A stretch of 26,587 bases of DNA from JBEEJL01 sp043744215. Lineage in GTDB: Bacteria; Pseudomonadota; Gammaproteobacteria; Burkholderiales; JBEEJL01. The notes below the pieces were generated by a model. It did not search any database, was not told the origin of the DNA, and worked only from the letters and a program-made list of their open reading frames with translations. The position numbers were made by a program, and so were the translations under genes. The DNA lies in NCBI GenBank assembly GCA_043744215.1, contig JAYTVC010000022.1:1-26587 (forward strand), given 5' to 3'. Of this stretch, positions 7,728 to 15,439 are shown piece by piece; position 1 is the stretch's first letter, and each line of letters begins with the position of its first letter.

Positions 7728-8321
7728 ATGAGTGAAACCGAAAAAGCTGACACAACGGAAACCGTGTTGGCATACACCCGCGCGTGGCTGGAAAAGGCCG
7801 TCATCGGCCTGAACCTGTGCCCGTTTGCCAAAGCGGTGTATGTCAAAAACCAGATCCGGTTTGTGGTGAGCGATGCAACGACAGAAGACCAACTGTTAAA
7901 CGACTTGATACGCGAGCTGCAACATTTGGCCGATGCAGATGCGGCTGTCACCGACACCATGCTGTTGATTCATCCACATGTTTTGCAAGACTTTCTCGAC
8001 TATAACGATTTTCTCGACGTGGCCGACGCGGCCCTGGATGAACTGAATCTTGCGGGGGAAATACAGGTCGCGAGCTTTCATCCGGACTACCGGTTTGCCG
8101 AAACGGAAGCGGACGACATCACCAACTTTAGCAACCGCTCGCCCTACCCGACCTTGCATTTGCTGCGTGAAGACAGCGTCGAGCGAGCCGTGGCTGCGTT
8201 TCCCGAAGCGGAAAAAATATTTGATGCCAACATGAAAACCCTGCACGATCTGGGCCATGAGGGATGGGCAAAACTGGGTGTAAGCATTTTGAAAAATGGC
8301 GACAACAAAAAACCCGGCTAA
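7728..8321 (+). CDS. DUF1415 family protein of unknown function
   Basis: The 197-aa soluble product is recognised as DUF1415 by its N-terminal ETVLAYTRAWLEKAVIGLNLCPFAK, the central IQVASFHPDYRF and the downstream ITNFSNRSPYPTLHLLRE. No catalytic function is established for the family. The conserved Cys31 in NLCPFAK and the His in ASFHPDYRF are candidates for functional residues. The gene is divergent from soxR. It ends in a bidirectional terminator that overlaps its last codons and also serves the tRNA genes coming from the other side, so it is a single-gene transcription unit. Nothing in the context ties it to sulfur oxidation apart from the shared intergenic region. Confidence 0.9.
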   Translation: MSETEKADTTETVLAYTRAWLEKAVIGLNLCPFAKAVYVKNQIRFVVSDATTEDQLLNDLIRELQHLADADAAVTDTMLLIHPHVLQDFLDYNDFLDVADAALDELNLAGEIQVASFHPDYRFAETEADDITNFSNRSPYPTLHLLREDSVERAVAAFPEAEKIFDANMKTLHDLGHEGWAKLGVSILKNGDNKKPG

Positions 8322-8340
8322 GCTGCGTTAACCGGGTTTT
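8309..8340. terminator. Bidirectional intrinsic terminator
   Basis: AAAACCCGG (8309-8317) pairs with CCGGGTTTT (8332-8340) across a 14-base loop. T-runs occur on both strands. It closes the DUF1415 gene (plus) and the tRNA-Arg transcript (minus). The DUF1415 stop codon lies at the base of the loop. Confidence 0.85.
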
Positions 8341-8347
8341 CTAAAAT

Positions 8348-8424
8348 TGGTGCGCCCGGAGCGATTCGAACGCCCGACCCCTTGGTTCGTAGCCAAGTAC
8401 TCTATCCATCTGAGCTACGGGCGC
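8348..8424 (-). tRNA. tRNA-Arg (anticodon ACG)
   Basis: The minus strand folds as a 77-nt cloverleaf: acceptor GCGCCCG paired with CGGGCGC, anticodon stem CTTGG/CCAAG enclosing loop CTACGAA (anticodon ACG), T-loop TTCGAAT, and an encoded 3' CCA (8350-8348). It lies 48 bp downstream of tRNA-Ser(GCU) on the same strand. Confidence 0.97.
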
Positions 8425-8472
8425 AAATGAAACTAACTAGAAAAAACTAAGGTAAATATTATAACAAATTAC

Positions 8473-8565
8473 TGGCGGAGAAGGAGGGATTCGAACCCTC
8501 GATAAGCCTTTTGAGCCTATGCTCCCTTAGCAGGGGAGTGCCTTCGACCACTCGGCCACCTCTCC
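8473..8565 (-). tRNA. tRNA-Ser (anticodon GCU)
   Basis: A 93-nt class II tRNA with a long variable arm. The acceptor GGAGAGG pairs with CTTCTCC, the anticodon loop CTGCTAA is closed by CTCCC/GGGAG (anticodon GCT), and the T-loop is TTCGAAT. The 3' CCA is encoded (8475-8473). It lies between lysC and tRNA-Arg on the same strand, probably as part of one transcript. Confidence 0.97.
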
Positions 8566-8619
8566 GGAAGTCGCATAGGATACCGGTTTTCTCTCTATGC
8601 GGTCAAACCCGAATGCGAT

Positions 8620-9858
8620 TTAGGTCGCTTTTTCCAGCTCAAACGCCTTGTGCAACACACGCACGGCGAGCTCCAGATATTTTTCATCAATGACGACAGA
8701 TATCTTGATTTCGGATGTGGAAATCATTTGGATGTTGATGGCTTCGTCGGCCAGCGCTTTAAACATTTTGCTGGCCACGCCGACGTGGGAGCGCATGCCG
8801 ACACCGACGACTGAAACTTTTGCGATTTTATTGTCGCCGGTAATTTCTTTTGCGCCGATTTTCGGTTGCACTTGTTTTTGCAGGATGTCCATGGCTTTTT
8901 GGTATTCACCGCGATTCACCGTGAACGAAAAATCCGTGGTGCCGTCGTGGCTCGCGTTCTGGATGATCATGTCCACATCGACGTTTGCCTCGGCGACGGT
9001 GCCCAATATCGAGTAGGCGATGCCGGGTTTGTCGGGCACGCCGGTGATGGTGATTTTGGCTTCGTCGCGGTTGAAGGCGATGCCGGAGATGATGGCTTGT
9101 TCCATGTTGTCTTGTTCCTCAAAAGTGATCAGCGTGCCCATGTCGGTGGAATTGACGTCATCGAAAGATGACAATACACGCAGTTTGACTTTGTATTTGC
9201 CAGCAAACTCTACCGAGCGGATTTGCAAAACCTTCGAACCGAGGCTCGCCATTTCGAGCATCTCTTCAAACGTGATAGTTTGCAAACGTCGCGCTTCAGG
9301 CACCATGCGCGGATCAGTGGTGTACACGCCATCGACGTCAGTGTAAATCTGGCATTCGTCGGCCTTCAGCGCAGCGGCAATGGCAACGCCGGTGGTATCC
9401 GAGCCGCCTCGGCCCAGCGTGGTGATGTTGCCTTTGTGATCTACGCCTTGAAATCCTGCGGCGACAACGATGATACCTTCGGCTAAATCTTCGCGGATAT
9501 TTTTGTCATCAATCGACAAAATGCGCGCCTTGGTGAATGCATCATCCGTGCGTATTTTGATTTGCGCGCCGGTGTAACTCTTGGCTTTGAGGCCGAGGCT
9601 TTTCAGGGCAATGGCCAGCAAACCGATGGTAACTTGTTCACCGGTTGAGGCGACCACATCAAGCTCGCGCGGATCGGGATCCGATTGCAATTCTTTGGCG
9701 AGTTTAATGAGCCGGTTGGTTTCACCGCTCATGGCCGACACGACGACGACAATCTGATTGCCTTCGTTGTACCAGCGCTGTACGCGCCGGGCCACTTCGC
9801 GGATACGCTCGGGGCTGCCCATCGAGGTGCCGCCGTATTTTTGTACGATTAAAGCCAT
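8620..9858 (-). CDS. lysC: Aspartate kinase LysC
   Basis: LysC phosphorylates L-aspartate, the first step to lysine, methionine, threonine and diaminopimelate. The 412-aa product begins MALIVQKYGGTSMGS, the family-defining KYGGTS nucleotide/aspartate motif. It continues through the amino-acid kinase domain (VVVVSAMSGETN, STGEQVT, TTLGRGGSDTTGVAIA) to about residue 245, followed by two ACT regulatory domains (ITGVPDKPGIAYSILG near 270; VSVVGVGMRSHVGVASKMF near 345). This is the short, single-function class, usually inhibited by lysine and/or threonine. The Shine-Dalgarno is poor. The position beside tRNA-Ser(GCU) and tRNA-Arg(ACG) is a known proteobacterial arrangement. In gammaproteobacteria csrA often lies between, and it is absent here. 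Confidence 0.97.
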   Translation of the reverse strand: MALIVQKYGGTSMGSPERIREVARRVQRWYNEGNQIVVVVSAMSGETNRLIKLAKELQSDPDPRELDVVASTGEQVTIGLLAIALKSLGLKAKSYTGAQIKIRTDDAFTKARILSIDDKNIREDLAEGIIVVAAGFQGVDHKGNITTLGRGGSDTTGVAIAAALKADECQIYTDVDGVYTTDPRMVPEARRLQTITFEEMLEMASLGSKVLQIRSVEFAGKYKVKLRVLSSFDDVNSTDMGTLITFEEQDNMEQAIISGIAFNRDEAKITITGVPDKPGIAYSILGTVAEANVDVDMIIQNASHDGTTDFSFTVNRGEYQKAMDILQKQVQPKIGAKEITGDNKIAKVSVVGVGMRSHVGVASKMFKALADEAINIQMISTSEIKISVVIDEKYLELAVRVLHKAFELEKAT

Positions 9859-10012
9859 ATTTTTGCAAGCCTGGTCGGCGATCCCGAAGAAAAAGCGTAG
9901 ATTTTAACTCAGCGAGAGAGAAAAAACGAGCCGCCATTGATGGGGGCAACATGTCGGGTGATACAATCCTCATCATAACAATCGATCAACCCCACTTAAA
10001 TTTTATCGCTTC

Positions 10013-10453
10013 ATGCAAATTACCCGCCGCCTGGAGTTCGATGCCGGCCATCGGCTTCCCAATCACAAGAGCCAGTGCCGGCATGTGCACGGCCACCGTT
10101 ATGCGATTGAAATTACGCTGGAGGCCGACATTATCACCCGGCAAGGCGTGTCGGAAGAAGGCATGGTCATGGATTTTTCCGACGTCAAAACCATTGCCAA
10201 AAATGTGCTGATCGATAAATGGGATCATGCGTTTCTCGCGCACCGGCAAGACACGGTCATGGTGGAATTTCTCGCCAGCGTGCCCGGCCATAAAACCGTG
10301 CTTTTCGATGCAGTACCGACGGCAGAAAATCTGGTACGCAGCGCTTTCGAAATTTTGCGCAGCGCCTACCATGACCAATACGGCAACCATTTACAATTGG
10401 TGAAAGTACGTTTGTATGAAACCCCGAACTGCTGGGCTGATGCGTTTGCGTAA
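10013..10453 (+). CDS. queD: 6-carboxy-5,6,7,8-tetrahydropterin synthase QueD
   Basis: QueD converts dihydroneopterin triphosphate to 6-carboxytetrahydropterin in queuosine (7-deazaguanine) biosynthesis. The 146-aa product shows the PTPS fold signature: FDAGHRLPNH with zinc ligand His13, then QCRHVHGHRY with catalytic Cys22 and zinc ligands His26 and His28. Further on are the conserved GMVMDFSDVK and DHAFL, and near the C-terminus VRLYETPNCWADA with the substrate-binding Glu. The CxxxHGH spacing fits QueD rather than mammalian-type pyruvoyl synthase. It stands alone. The 154-bp gap to lysC holds both promoters, and I see no recognisable preQ1 riboswitch there. Confidence 0.93.
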   Translation: MQITRRLEFDAGHRLPNHKSQCRHVHGHRYAIEITLEADIITRQGVSEEGMVMDFSDVKTIAKNVLIDKWDHAFLAHRQDTVMVEFLASVPGHKTVLFDAVPTAENLVRSAFEILRSAYHDQYGNHLQLVKVRLYETPNCWADAFA

Positions 10454-10582
10454 TTCGCCCTATCGCTGATTGGCCGTTCAAGTGTGAACCAGGTCGCAGC
10501 AACAAACCGCATTAAAACTATATTATAGGCGTTGCGTTCCATCTCGATACCCTACTAACAGAGATAACAATTAGGAATAGCC

Positions 10583-11593
10583 ATGGCTGCAAGCACAAAA
10601 ATATTGCTGATCGAAAACAATCCTCACGAGGCTGAGCGCCTGCGCCAGGCTGTGTTGAAGCTCAGCACTTCACCGGTTGAAGTCAGCGTCGCCTCGACAT
10701 TTAACGAAGGCCACGCCTTGCTTTTAACCGGTGCCTACAACGCCGTGCTGGCTAATCTGAATTTACCTGATAGCCGCGGTACCGATACTGCGCGCGCCAT
10801 TTATGCACGCGTACCCGATGTGCCGCTGATTGCCATTACCACGGCTGACAAGGAAGACGCCGGCTTGCAAGCTATGCAACAAGGGGCTGCCGGTTACCTG
10901 GTGCAGAGTGAAATCAGCGTCAGCATGCTCAAGCGCGAATTGCGCCATGCCATTGAACGCAAACATGCCGAAAGCAATGTCCGGGCGGCGCAGGAAGAAA
11001 AAGACATGCTCATTGCGCAGCTTAATGCCGCCCATGAAGCGCTGGAAAAATCCCGTGCCGCTGTCGGCGAGTTAGCCATACGCGATGAATTGACCGGTGT
11101 GTACAATCTGCGCGAACTGGGCCGTTTATTGCACGAGGAAATCGAACGCACTCGCCGATCAAAATTACCCGTTGCACTGGTCATGATGGGTATTGATAAT
11201 TTCAATAAAATCAATGAGTTATACGGATTTACTGTTGGCGATAAAATCCTGTTGCAATTGGGCAGCCTGCTGTCGACCAACTTGCGCGCCGCTGATAAAC
11301 CGGCACGGTACGGAGACGACAGATTCGCTGTGCTTTCACCCGATTTACCCAAAATGGCCGCCGCTGCCATGGCCGAGCGCCTGCGCGGCATCGTAGCTGC
11401 CAACATTTTCACAATCAGCGGCGAAGACCGTAAAACCCTGGTCATCCCCGTTACCGTCAGCCTAGGCGTCGCCATTTTTCCCGACCACGGCGACTCGCTC
11501 GAAGGCATATTCAAAGCCGCTGAAACCGCGCTGCTCCATGCAAAAGATCTGGGCCGCAATACGGTAGCGAGCCTCAAAGGCCCTGTCGCATAA
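10583..11593 (+). CDS. Pseudo-receiver plus degenerate GGDEF protein
   Basis: The 336-aa soluble protein has an N-terminal response-receiver fold (4-125), a short coiled coil (128-165) and a GGDEF-family domain (168-330). Key residues are missing in both. In the receiver the acidic pair is E11-N12, the phosphoacceptor position is Asn58 (VLANLNLPD where LDLNLPD is usual), and the lysine before the last helix is Gln108. In the cyclase domain the signature reads YGDDRF (244-248) instead of GGDEF, and the first metal aspartate is Gly203 (MGIDNF). Phosphorylation and cyclase activity are therefore unlikely. A binding or scaffolding role in c-di-GMP signalling is inferred. AGGA sits 6 bases before the ATG. 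An active GGDEF-EAL gene lies 169 bp downstream on the same strand. Confidence 0.85.
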   Translation: MAASTKILLIENNPHEAERLRQAVLKLSTSPVEVSVASTFNEGHALLLTGAYNAVLANLNLPDSRGTDTARAIYARVPDVPLIAITTADKEDAGLQAMQQGAAGYLVQSEISVSMLKRELRHAIERKHAESNVRAAQEEKDMLIAQLNAAHEALEKSRAAVGELAIRDELTGVYNLRELGRLLHEEIERTRRSKLPVALVMMGIDNFNKINELYGFTVGDKILLQLGSLLSTNLRAADKPARYGDDRFAVLSPDLPKMAAAAMAERLRGIVAANIFTISGEDRKTLVIPVTVSLGVAIFPDHGDSLEGIFKAAETALLHAKDLGRNTVASLKGPVA

Positions 11594-11762
11594 CGTTACT
11601 ACCCGCGTATTTTGTGACAATCGCGCGCGCTGTGTGTTTTCTCACAGTATTCCTTTACGCCTGCCTATAAGCTATGGCTATACAATGCGTTTAACTGCGC
11701 CGCGGGTGCCGATCATGTGCTTATTTCGGCCATAACTTCAGGAATATCGCTACTGCACGACC

Positions 11763-14000
11763 ATGCAATTCAAATTCAAACTACTGCGCTATTTCTCTAT
11801 CGCCAGCCTGATTTCCATCGTGCTGGCGGCAGCGGCATTGGTGGCGTTCTATCGCTACACCGCCACGCAAAGCATGGTGAAAGAAAAGCAGGAGCAAAAT
11901 CAGGCGCTGGTGCATATGTTCTCAGAGACGCTATGGCCAAACTACGCTGCCTTTTTCAACACCTATTCAGCCAAAAGCCCCGATGCCGTCCGCAGTGATG
12001 CGCGCACGGCGCAACTGATCGACGCGGCAAAAAGAAACCTCGGCACTTTGGGCGTAGTAAAAATCAAAGCCTTCGATAACGCCGGCAACACCATATTTTC
12101 GACAGAACCCCGCCAGATTGGCGAAAACCAGATAAGCAACGTCGGTTTGAAAAAAGCCTTCGGCGGCGAAATTTATAGCGAACTCAATTACAAAGATAGC
12201 ATCAACGCCACAGATCAACATGGCGCGGTGTATGACCGCAATCTGCTGTCGACATACATCCCCATACGTAATACTACTACGCAAAAAATTGACGGCGCGT
12301 TCGAACTGTATGCCGACGTAACCGAACTTTCCCAGCGCATTGCCGCCACACAACGCAACCTGATGTATGGCGTAGTGGGCGTGCTGGGCGCGCTCTACGG
12401 CGTGCTGTTCCTGATCGTGAAGCGGGGCAACGACGTGATCCGCAGGCAGGCAGTCGAGGGCACGCGCGCGCAACGGGAGTTGCAGCTGGCGCGCGATTCA
12501 CTTGAACAGCGCGTACAGAAGCGTACCGAAGCGCTTAAAAAGGTCAACGCAGATTTGCAAGGCGAGATTGCCGAGCGCAAACGCAATGAAGGCCGCATAC
12601 GTGAAATGGCGTACTTCGACCACCTGACCAAATTGCCCAACCGCGCCTATTTCAAATCGCAACTGGAAACGGCGATTGCCTACGCCAAGCGCAAAAACCA
12701 GATGCTGGCGGTGATGTTCATGGATCTCGACCACTTCAAGCGCATCAATGACACGTTGGGCCACACCATGGGCGACGATCTGCTGCAACAAGTGGCGCGC
12801 CGCCTCACCCAATGTGTGCGGGGCGAAGATGTCGTCGCATCGCTTACCAAAATGCCAAAAGAAGAAATCGGCAACAGCGTCGCACGATTGGGCGGCGACG
12901 AATTCACATTACTGATTTCCGACGTAGTCAGCCCTTATAACGCAGGCAAAGTCGCGCGCCGTGTAATCGATGGCTTTACCGAACCTTTCCGCCTGGGTAT
13001 TCACCAGGTGCAAGTCAGCCCGTCTTTGGGCATCTCGTTTTATCCGTTCGATGGCGAAGACGTCGATAGTTTGTTGATGACCGCCGACACAGCCATGTAT
13101 CACGCCAAAGAACAGGGCCGCAACAACTTCCAGTTTTATTCCAAGTCGATGAACGCCGCAGCGTTTGAAAAACTGTCGCTCGAGAGCAGCTTGCGCAAGG
13201 CGCTGGAACGTAACGAATTCGTGTTGTTTTACCAACCGCAAATTGAGGCGCACACGCGGAAAATTGTCGGCATGGAGGCGTTGATCCGCTGGAACCATCC
13301 GGAGATGGGCCTCGTCGCGCCATCACATTTCATACCGCTGGCCGAAGAAACCGGCCTCATCGTGCCGATAGGCGAATGGGTGCTCAATACCGCTTGCCGC
13401 CAAAACAAGATTTGGCAAAGCGCCGGCTTCCCGCTTATTCGCGTGGCCGTCAATATTTCCAGCCCCCATTTCCGTCAGGACCGCCTGCTCGAAGCCACCT
13501 CTCTGGCGCTCAACGGCAGCCAGCTCGACTCCAGCTATCTCGAACTCGAAGTGACGGAAAGTTTGTTGATGCAGAATATCGAAGCCACTATCGTCGTGCT
13601 GGAAAAACTCAAAAACATGGGCATCAAACTTTCCATCGACGACTTCGGTACCGGCTATTCATCGCTCAACTACTTACAGCGCTTTCCCATCGACTCGCTC
13701 AAGATCGACCGCTCCTTTGTAAAAGACCTGGCTACCAACCCCGACGACTCCGCCATCACCCGCGCCATTATTGCCATGGCCCACAGCCTAAACCTGAGCG
13801 TCGTCGCTGAAGGCGTGGAAACCGAAAAACAATTGGAATTGCTCATGGCGCAGGGTTGCAAAGAAATGCAGGGATATTTATTCAGTCAACCAGTGCCGGA
13901 AAAAATCGCCACCCAATTGGTGCGCGCCGGTTATATCCACGCAAAACCTAAAACCGAAGATGTCGATGCGGCGGCAAATTTGCTACGGCTGGTGAAATAA
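11763..14000 (+). CDS. Membrane-anchored GGDEF-EAL protein (c-di-GMP synthesis/hydrolysis)
   Basis: The 745-aa product has a transmembrane segment at about 9-30, a periplasmic sensor region (31-198), a second transmembrane segment (199-220), a coiled coil (235-285), then GGDEF (286-460) and EAL (470-720) domains. The cyclase site is intact: FMDLDHF, and RLGGDEF with the signature at 377-381. The phosphodiesterase site is also intact: MEALIRW (EAL 505-507), AVNISSPHF, LEVTESLL, IDDFGTGYSS, LKIDRSF, AEGVET and MQGYLFS. Both activities are therefore possible. RGED (353-356), the likely product-inhibition RxxD, is separated from GGDEF by an insert of about 14 residues (ASLTKMPKEEIGNS). The region before the ATG lacks a clear Shine-Dalgarno. 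A strong terminator follows. Confidence 0.92.
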   Translation: MQFKFKLLRYFSIASLISIVLAAAALVAFYRYTATQSMVKEKQEQNQALVHMFSETLWPNYAAFFNTYSAKSPDAVRSDARTAQLIDAAKRNLGTLGVVKIKAFDNAGNTIFSTEPRQIGENQISNVGLKKAFGGEIYSELNYKDSINATDQHGAVYDRNLLSTYIPIRNTTTQKIDGAFELYADVTELSQRIAATQRNLMYGVVGVLGALYGVLFLIVKRGNDVIRRQAVEGTRAQRELQLARDSLEQRVQKRTEALKKVNADLQGEIAERKRNEGRIREMAYFDHLTKLPNRAYFKSQLETAIAYAKRKNQMLAVMFMDLDHFKRINDTLGHTMGDDLLQQVARRLTQCVRGEDVVASLTKMPKEEIGNSVARLGGDEFTLLISDVVSPYNAGKVARRVIDGFTEPFRLGIHQVQVSPSLGISFYPFDGEDVDSLLMTADTAMYHAKEQGRNNFQFYSKSMNAAAFEKLSLESSLRKALERNEFVLFYQPQIEAHTRKIVGMEALIRWNHPEMGLVAPSHFIPLAEETGLIVPIGEWVLNTACRQNKIWQSAGFPLIRVAVNISSPHFRQDRLLEATSLALNGSQLDSSYLELEVTESLLMQNIEATIVVLEKLKNMGIKLSIDDFGTGYSSLNYLQRFPIDSLKIDRSFVKDLATNPDDSAITRAIIAMAHSLNLSVVAEGVETEKQLELLMAQGCKEMQGYLFSQPVPEKIATQLVRAGYIHAKPKTEDVDAAANLLRLVK

Positions 14001-14020
14001 ATCTTCGCGCGCCAAAAACA

Positions 14021-14047
14021 AAACGGCCGCTTATGCGGCCGTTTTTT
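14021..14047. terminator. Bidirectional intrinsic terminator
   Basis: AAACGGCCGC (14021-14030) pairs perfectly with GCGGCCGTTT (14035-14044) across a 4-base TTAT loop. T6 follows on the plus strand and TTTTGTTTTT on the minus strand. It ends the GGDEF-EAL gene and the convergent PDZ gene. Confidence 0.93.
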
Positions 14048-14072
14048 ATGGTTAATTCACGAATAAACCACC

Positions 14073-14435
14073 CTATTCCGTCTTGGATTTTTTTCCGACT
14101 TTAATAGTAATTTCCTGCTCGGTCTTATCTTCGTGCAGGACGGTTAACTTCAGCAATTGACCCGGTTCTTTTGCCATAAGCGTTTTTGCTTTGCTGGCAG
14201 GGCAACCGGGGATCTTGCAATCTTCTATGCGGGTAATGAGATCTCCAGGACGAATACCTGCGGCTTCCGCTGGTGATCCGTTAAATGCTTCTTTAACTTT
14301 TGCCTGTGCAATATTCGGCTTGAATATTCCATCCACCCCGATCTCCACTGACATCCCGATGGAGCCTTCTTCCGCGATTGCTGATGAAGCAGCAAAAAGC
14401 AAGCTCACTGCAGTGACATATTTGATTGGCTGCAA
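14073..14435 (-). CDS. Small secreted single-PDZ-domain protein
   Basis: The 120-aa product has a Sec signal peptide (cleavage after AIA, about residue 21) and one PDZ domain: NGSPAEAAGIRPGDLITRIEDCKI at about 52-75, then LLKLTVLHEDKTEQEITIKVG. Two cysteines (IEDCKIPGCPASKAK) could form a disulfide. There is no protease domain, unlike DegP/DegQ, so a peptide-binding adaptor in the periplasm is the most that can be said. Translation starts at TTG (14435). AAGGAG lies seven bases upstream and there is no ATG in a suitable place. The gene begins 31 bp after tRNA-Ser(UGA) on the same strand and may share its transcript. Confidence 0.8.
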   Translation of the reverse strand: MQPIKYVTAVSLLFAASSAIAEEGSIGMSVEIGVDGIFKPNIAQAKVKEAFNGSPAEAAGIRPGDLITRIEDCKIPGCPASKAKTLMAKEPGQLLKLTVLHEDKTEQEITIKVGKKSKTE

Positions 14436-14466
14436 AATTTTGCTCCTTCAATCAGCTTAAAGTTTT

Positions 14467-14554
14467 TGGCGGATGGGGTGAGATTCGAACTCACGAACGG
14501 TTGCCCGTTGCCGGTTTTCAAGACCGGTGCAATCGACCACTCTGCCACCCATCC
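14467..14554 (-). tRNA. tRNA-Ser (anticodon UGA)
   Basis: An 88-nt class II tRNA on the minus strand. The acceptor begins GGATGGG and its partner ends CCCATCC. The anticodon loop CTTGAAA (anticodon TGA) is closed by CCGGT/ACCGG, followed by a long variable arm and the T-loop TTCGAAT. The 3' CCA is encoded (14469-14467). Confidence 0.97.
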
Positions 14555-14696
14555 ATAATATTGATTTTATTCAATATTTGAAGGGTATTATACTCTGCTG
14601 CACCAATGTTTCCAATGCAACGGAAGCACTCCTTGCAACTTTGCCCCGGCTTGCGTAGTCTTACGCCCGTAGTCTTCTTCTCTCCAAGGAGTAAAT

Positions 14697-15383
14697 ATGC
14701 AACCTGATCAGATAAAAAGCATTTCCACCGCAGGCTTTGGCGCGCTATCAACCAACAAAGTGCTGCGCAATACGTACATGTTGCTGGCATTGTCGATGAT
14801 TCCGACGGTGTTCGGTGCGTGGCTGGGTATGCAGTTGAAGTTTAATTTTTTATCCGGCGCGATGGGCTTTATTGCGTTTCTTGCCATCACCATGGGTTTT
14901 ACTTTTGCGATTGAGAAAACCAAGCACAGCTCGCTCGGCGTAGTCGTGTTGCTGGCGTTTACATTTTTCATGGGCTTGATGTTGTCGCAGATGCTGGGCT
15001 ACATCATGCACTTCAAAAACGGCAGCACGCTGGTCATGGCGGCCTTCGGTGGCACGGCCACAATCTTCACCGGCATGGCGCTGCTTGGCACGGTGATTAA
15101 GAAAGACTTGTCCTCGATGGGGAAATTTTTATTCATCGGCATGTTGCTGGTGCTGCTCGCGGCGTTTGCCAATATTTTCCTGCAAATCCCGATGCTGCAT
15201 GTTGCAATTTCGGTGCTGGTGATTGGTATTTTCTCCGCCTATATTGTGTATGACGTACAACGCATAGTGAACGGCGGCGAAACCAATTACATCACTGCCA
15301 CCTTGGGGCTTTACATCAGCCTGTTCAACGTGTTTCAAAGCCTGCTTTCATTGCTGGGCATTTTCGGCGGTAATCGCGAGTAG
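14697..15383 (+). CDS. yccA: Bax inhibitor-1 (YccA/UPF0005) family inner-membrane protein
   Basis: The 228-aa product is almost wholly hydrophobic, with about seven membrane segments. It ends in the family's C-terminal pattern IFSAYIVYDVQRIVNGGETNYITATLGLYISLFNVFQSLL, which includes the two aspartate/asparagine positions of the pH-sensing pore in characterised BI-1 relatives. In E. coli, YccA interacts with and modulates the FtsH protease; applying that here is inference. AAGGAG lies 6 bases before the ATG. The gene stands alone and is closed by a bidirectional terminator shared with rlmD. Confidence 0.93.
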   Translation: MQPDQIKSISTAGFGALSTNKVLRNTYMLLALSMIPTVFGAWLGMQLKFNFLSGAMGFIAFLAITMGFTFAIEKTKHSSLGVVVLLAFTFFMGLMLSQMLGYIMHFKNGSTLVMAAFGGTATIFTGMALLGTVIKKDLSSMGKFLFIGMLLVLLAAFANIFLQIPMLHVAISVLVIGIFSAYIVYDVQRIVNGGETNYITATLGLYISLFNVFQSLLSLLGIFGGNRE

Positions 15384-15399
15384 GTTTTTTTGCCTCATA

Positions 15400-15427
15400 A
15401 AAAAAGGCGGCCAAGGCCGCCTTTTTT
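15400..15427. terminator. Bidirectional intrinsic terminator
   Basis: AAAAAAGGCGGC (15400-15411) pairs with GCCGCCTTTTTT (15416-15427) around CAAG. It lies between the converging yccA-like gene and rlmD, and T-runs occur on both strands. Confidence 0.93.
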
Positions 15428-15439
15428 GTTGCCGCATAT

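Noticed and set aside
9955..10012. Possible preQ1 riboswitch upstream of queD
   Set aside because: No stem-loop with the expected A-rich tail pairing could be found in the short leader.
13376..13810. 144-aa plus-strand open frame
   Set aside because: It is a frame-shifted reading within the EAL domain, whose own frame is intact.
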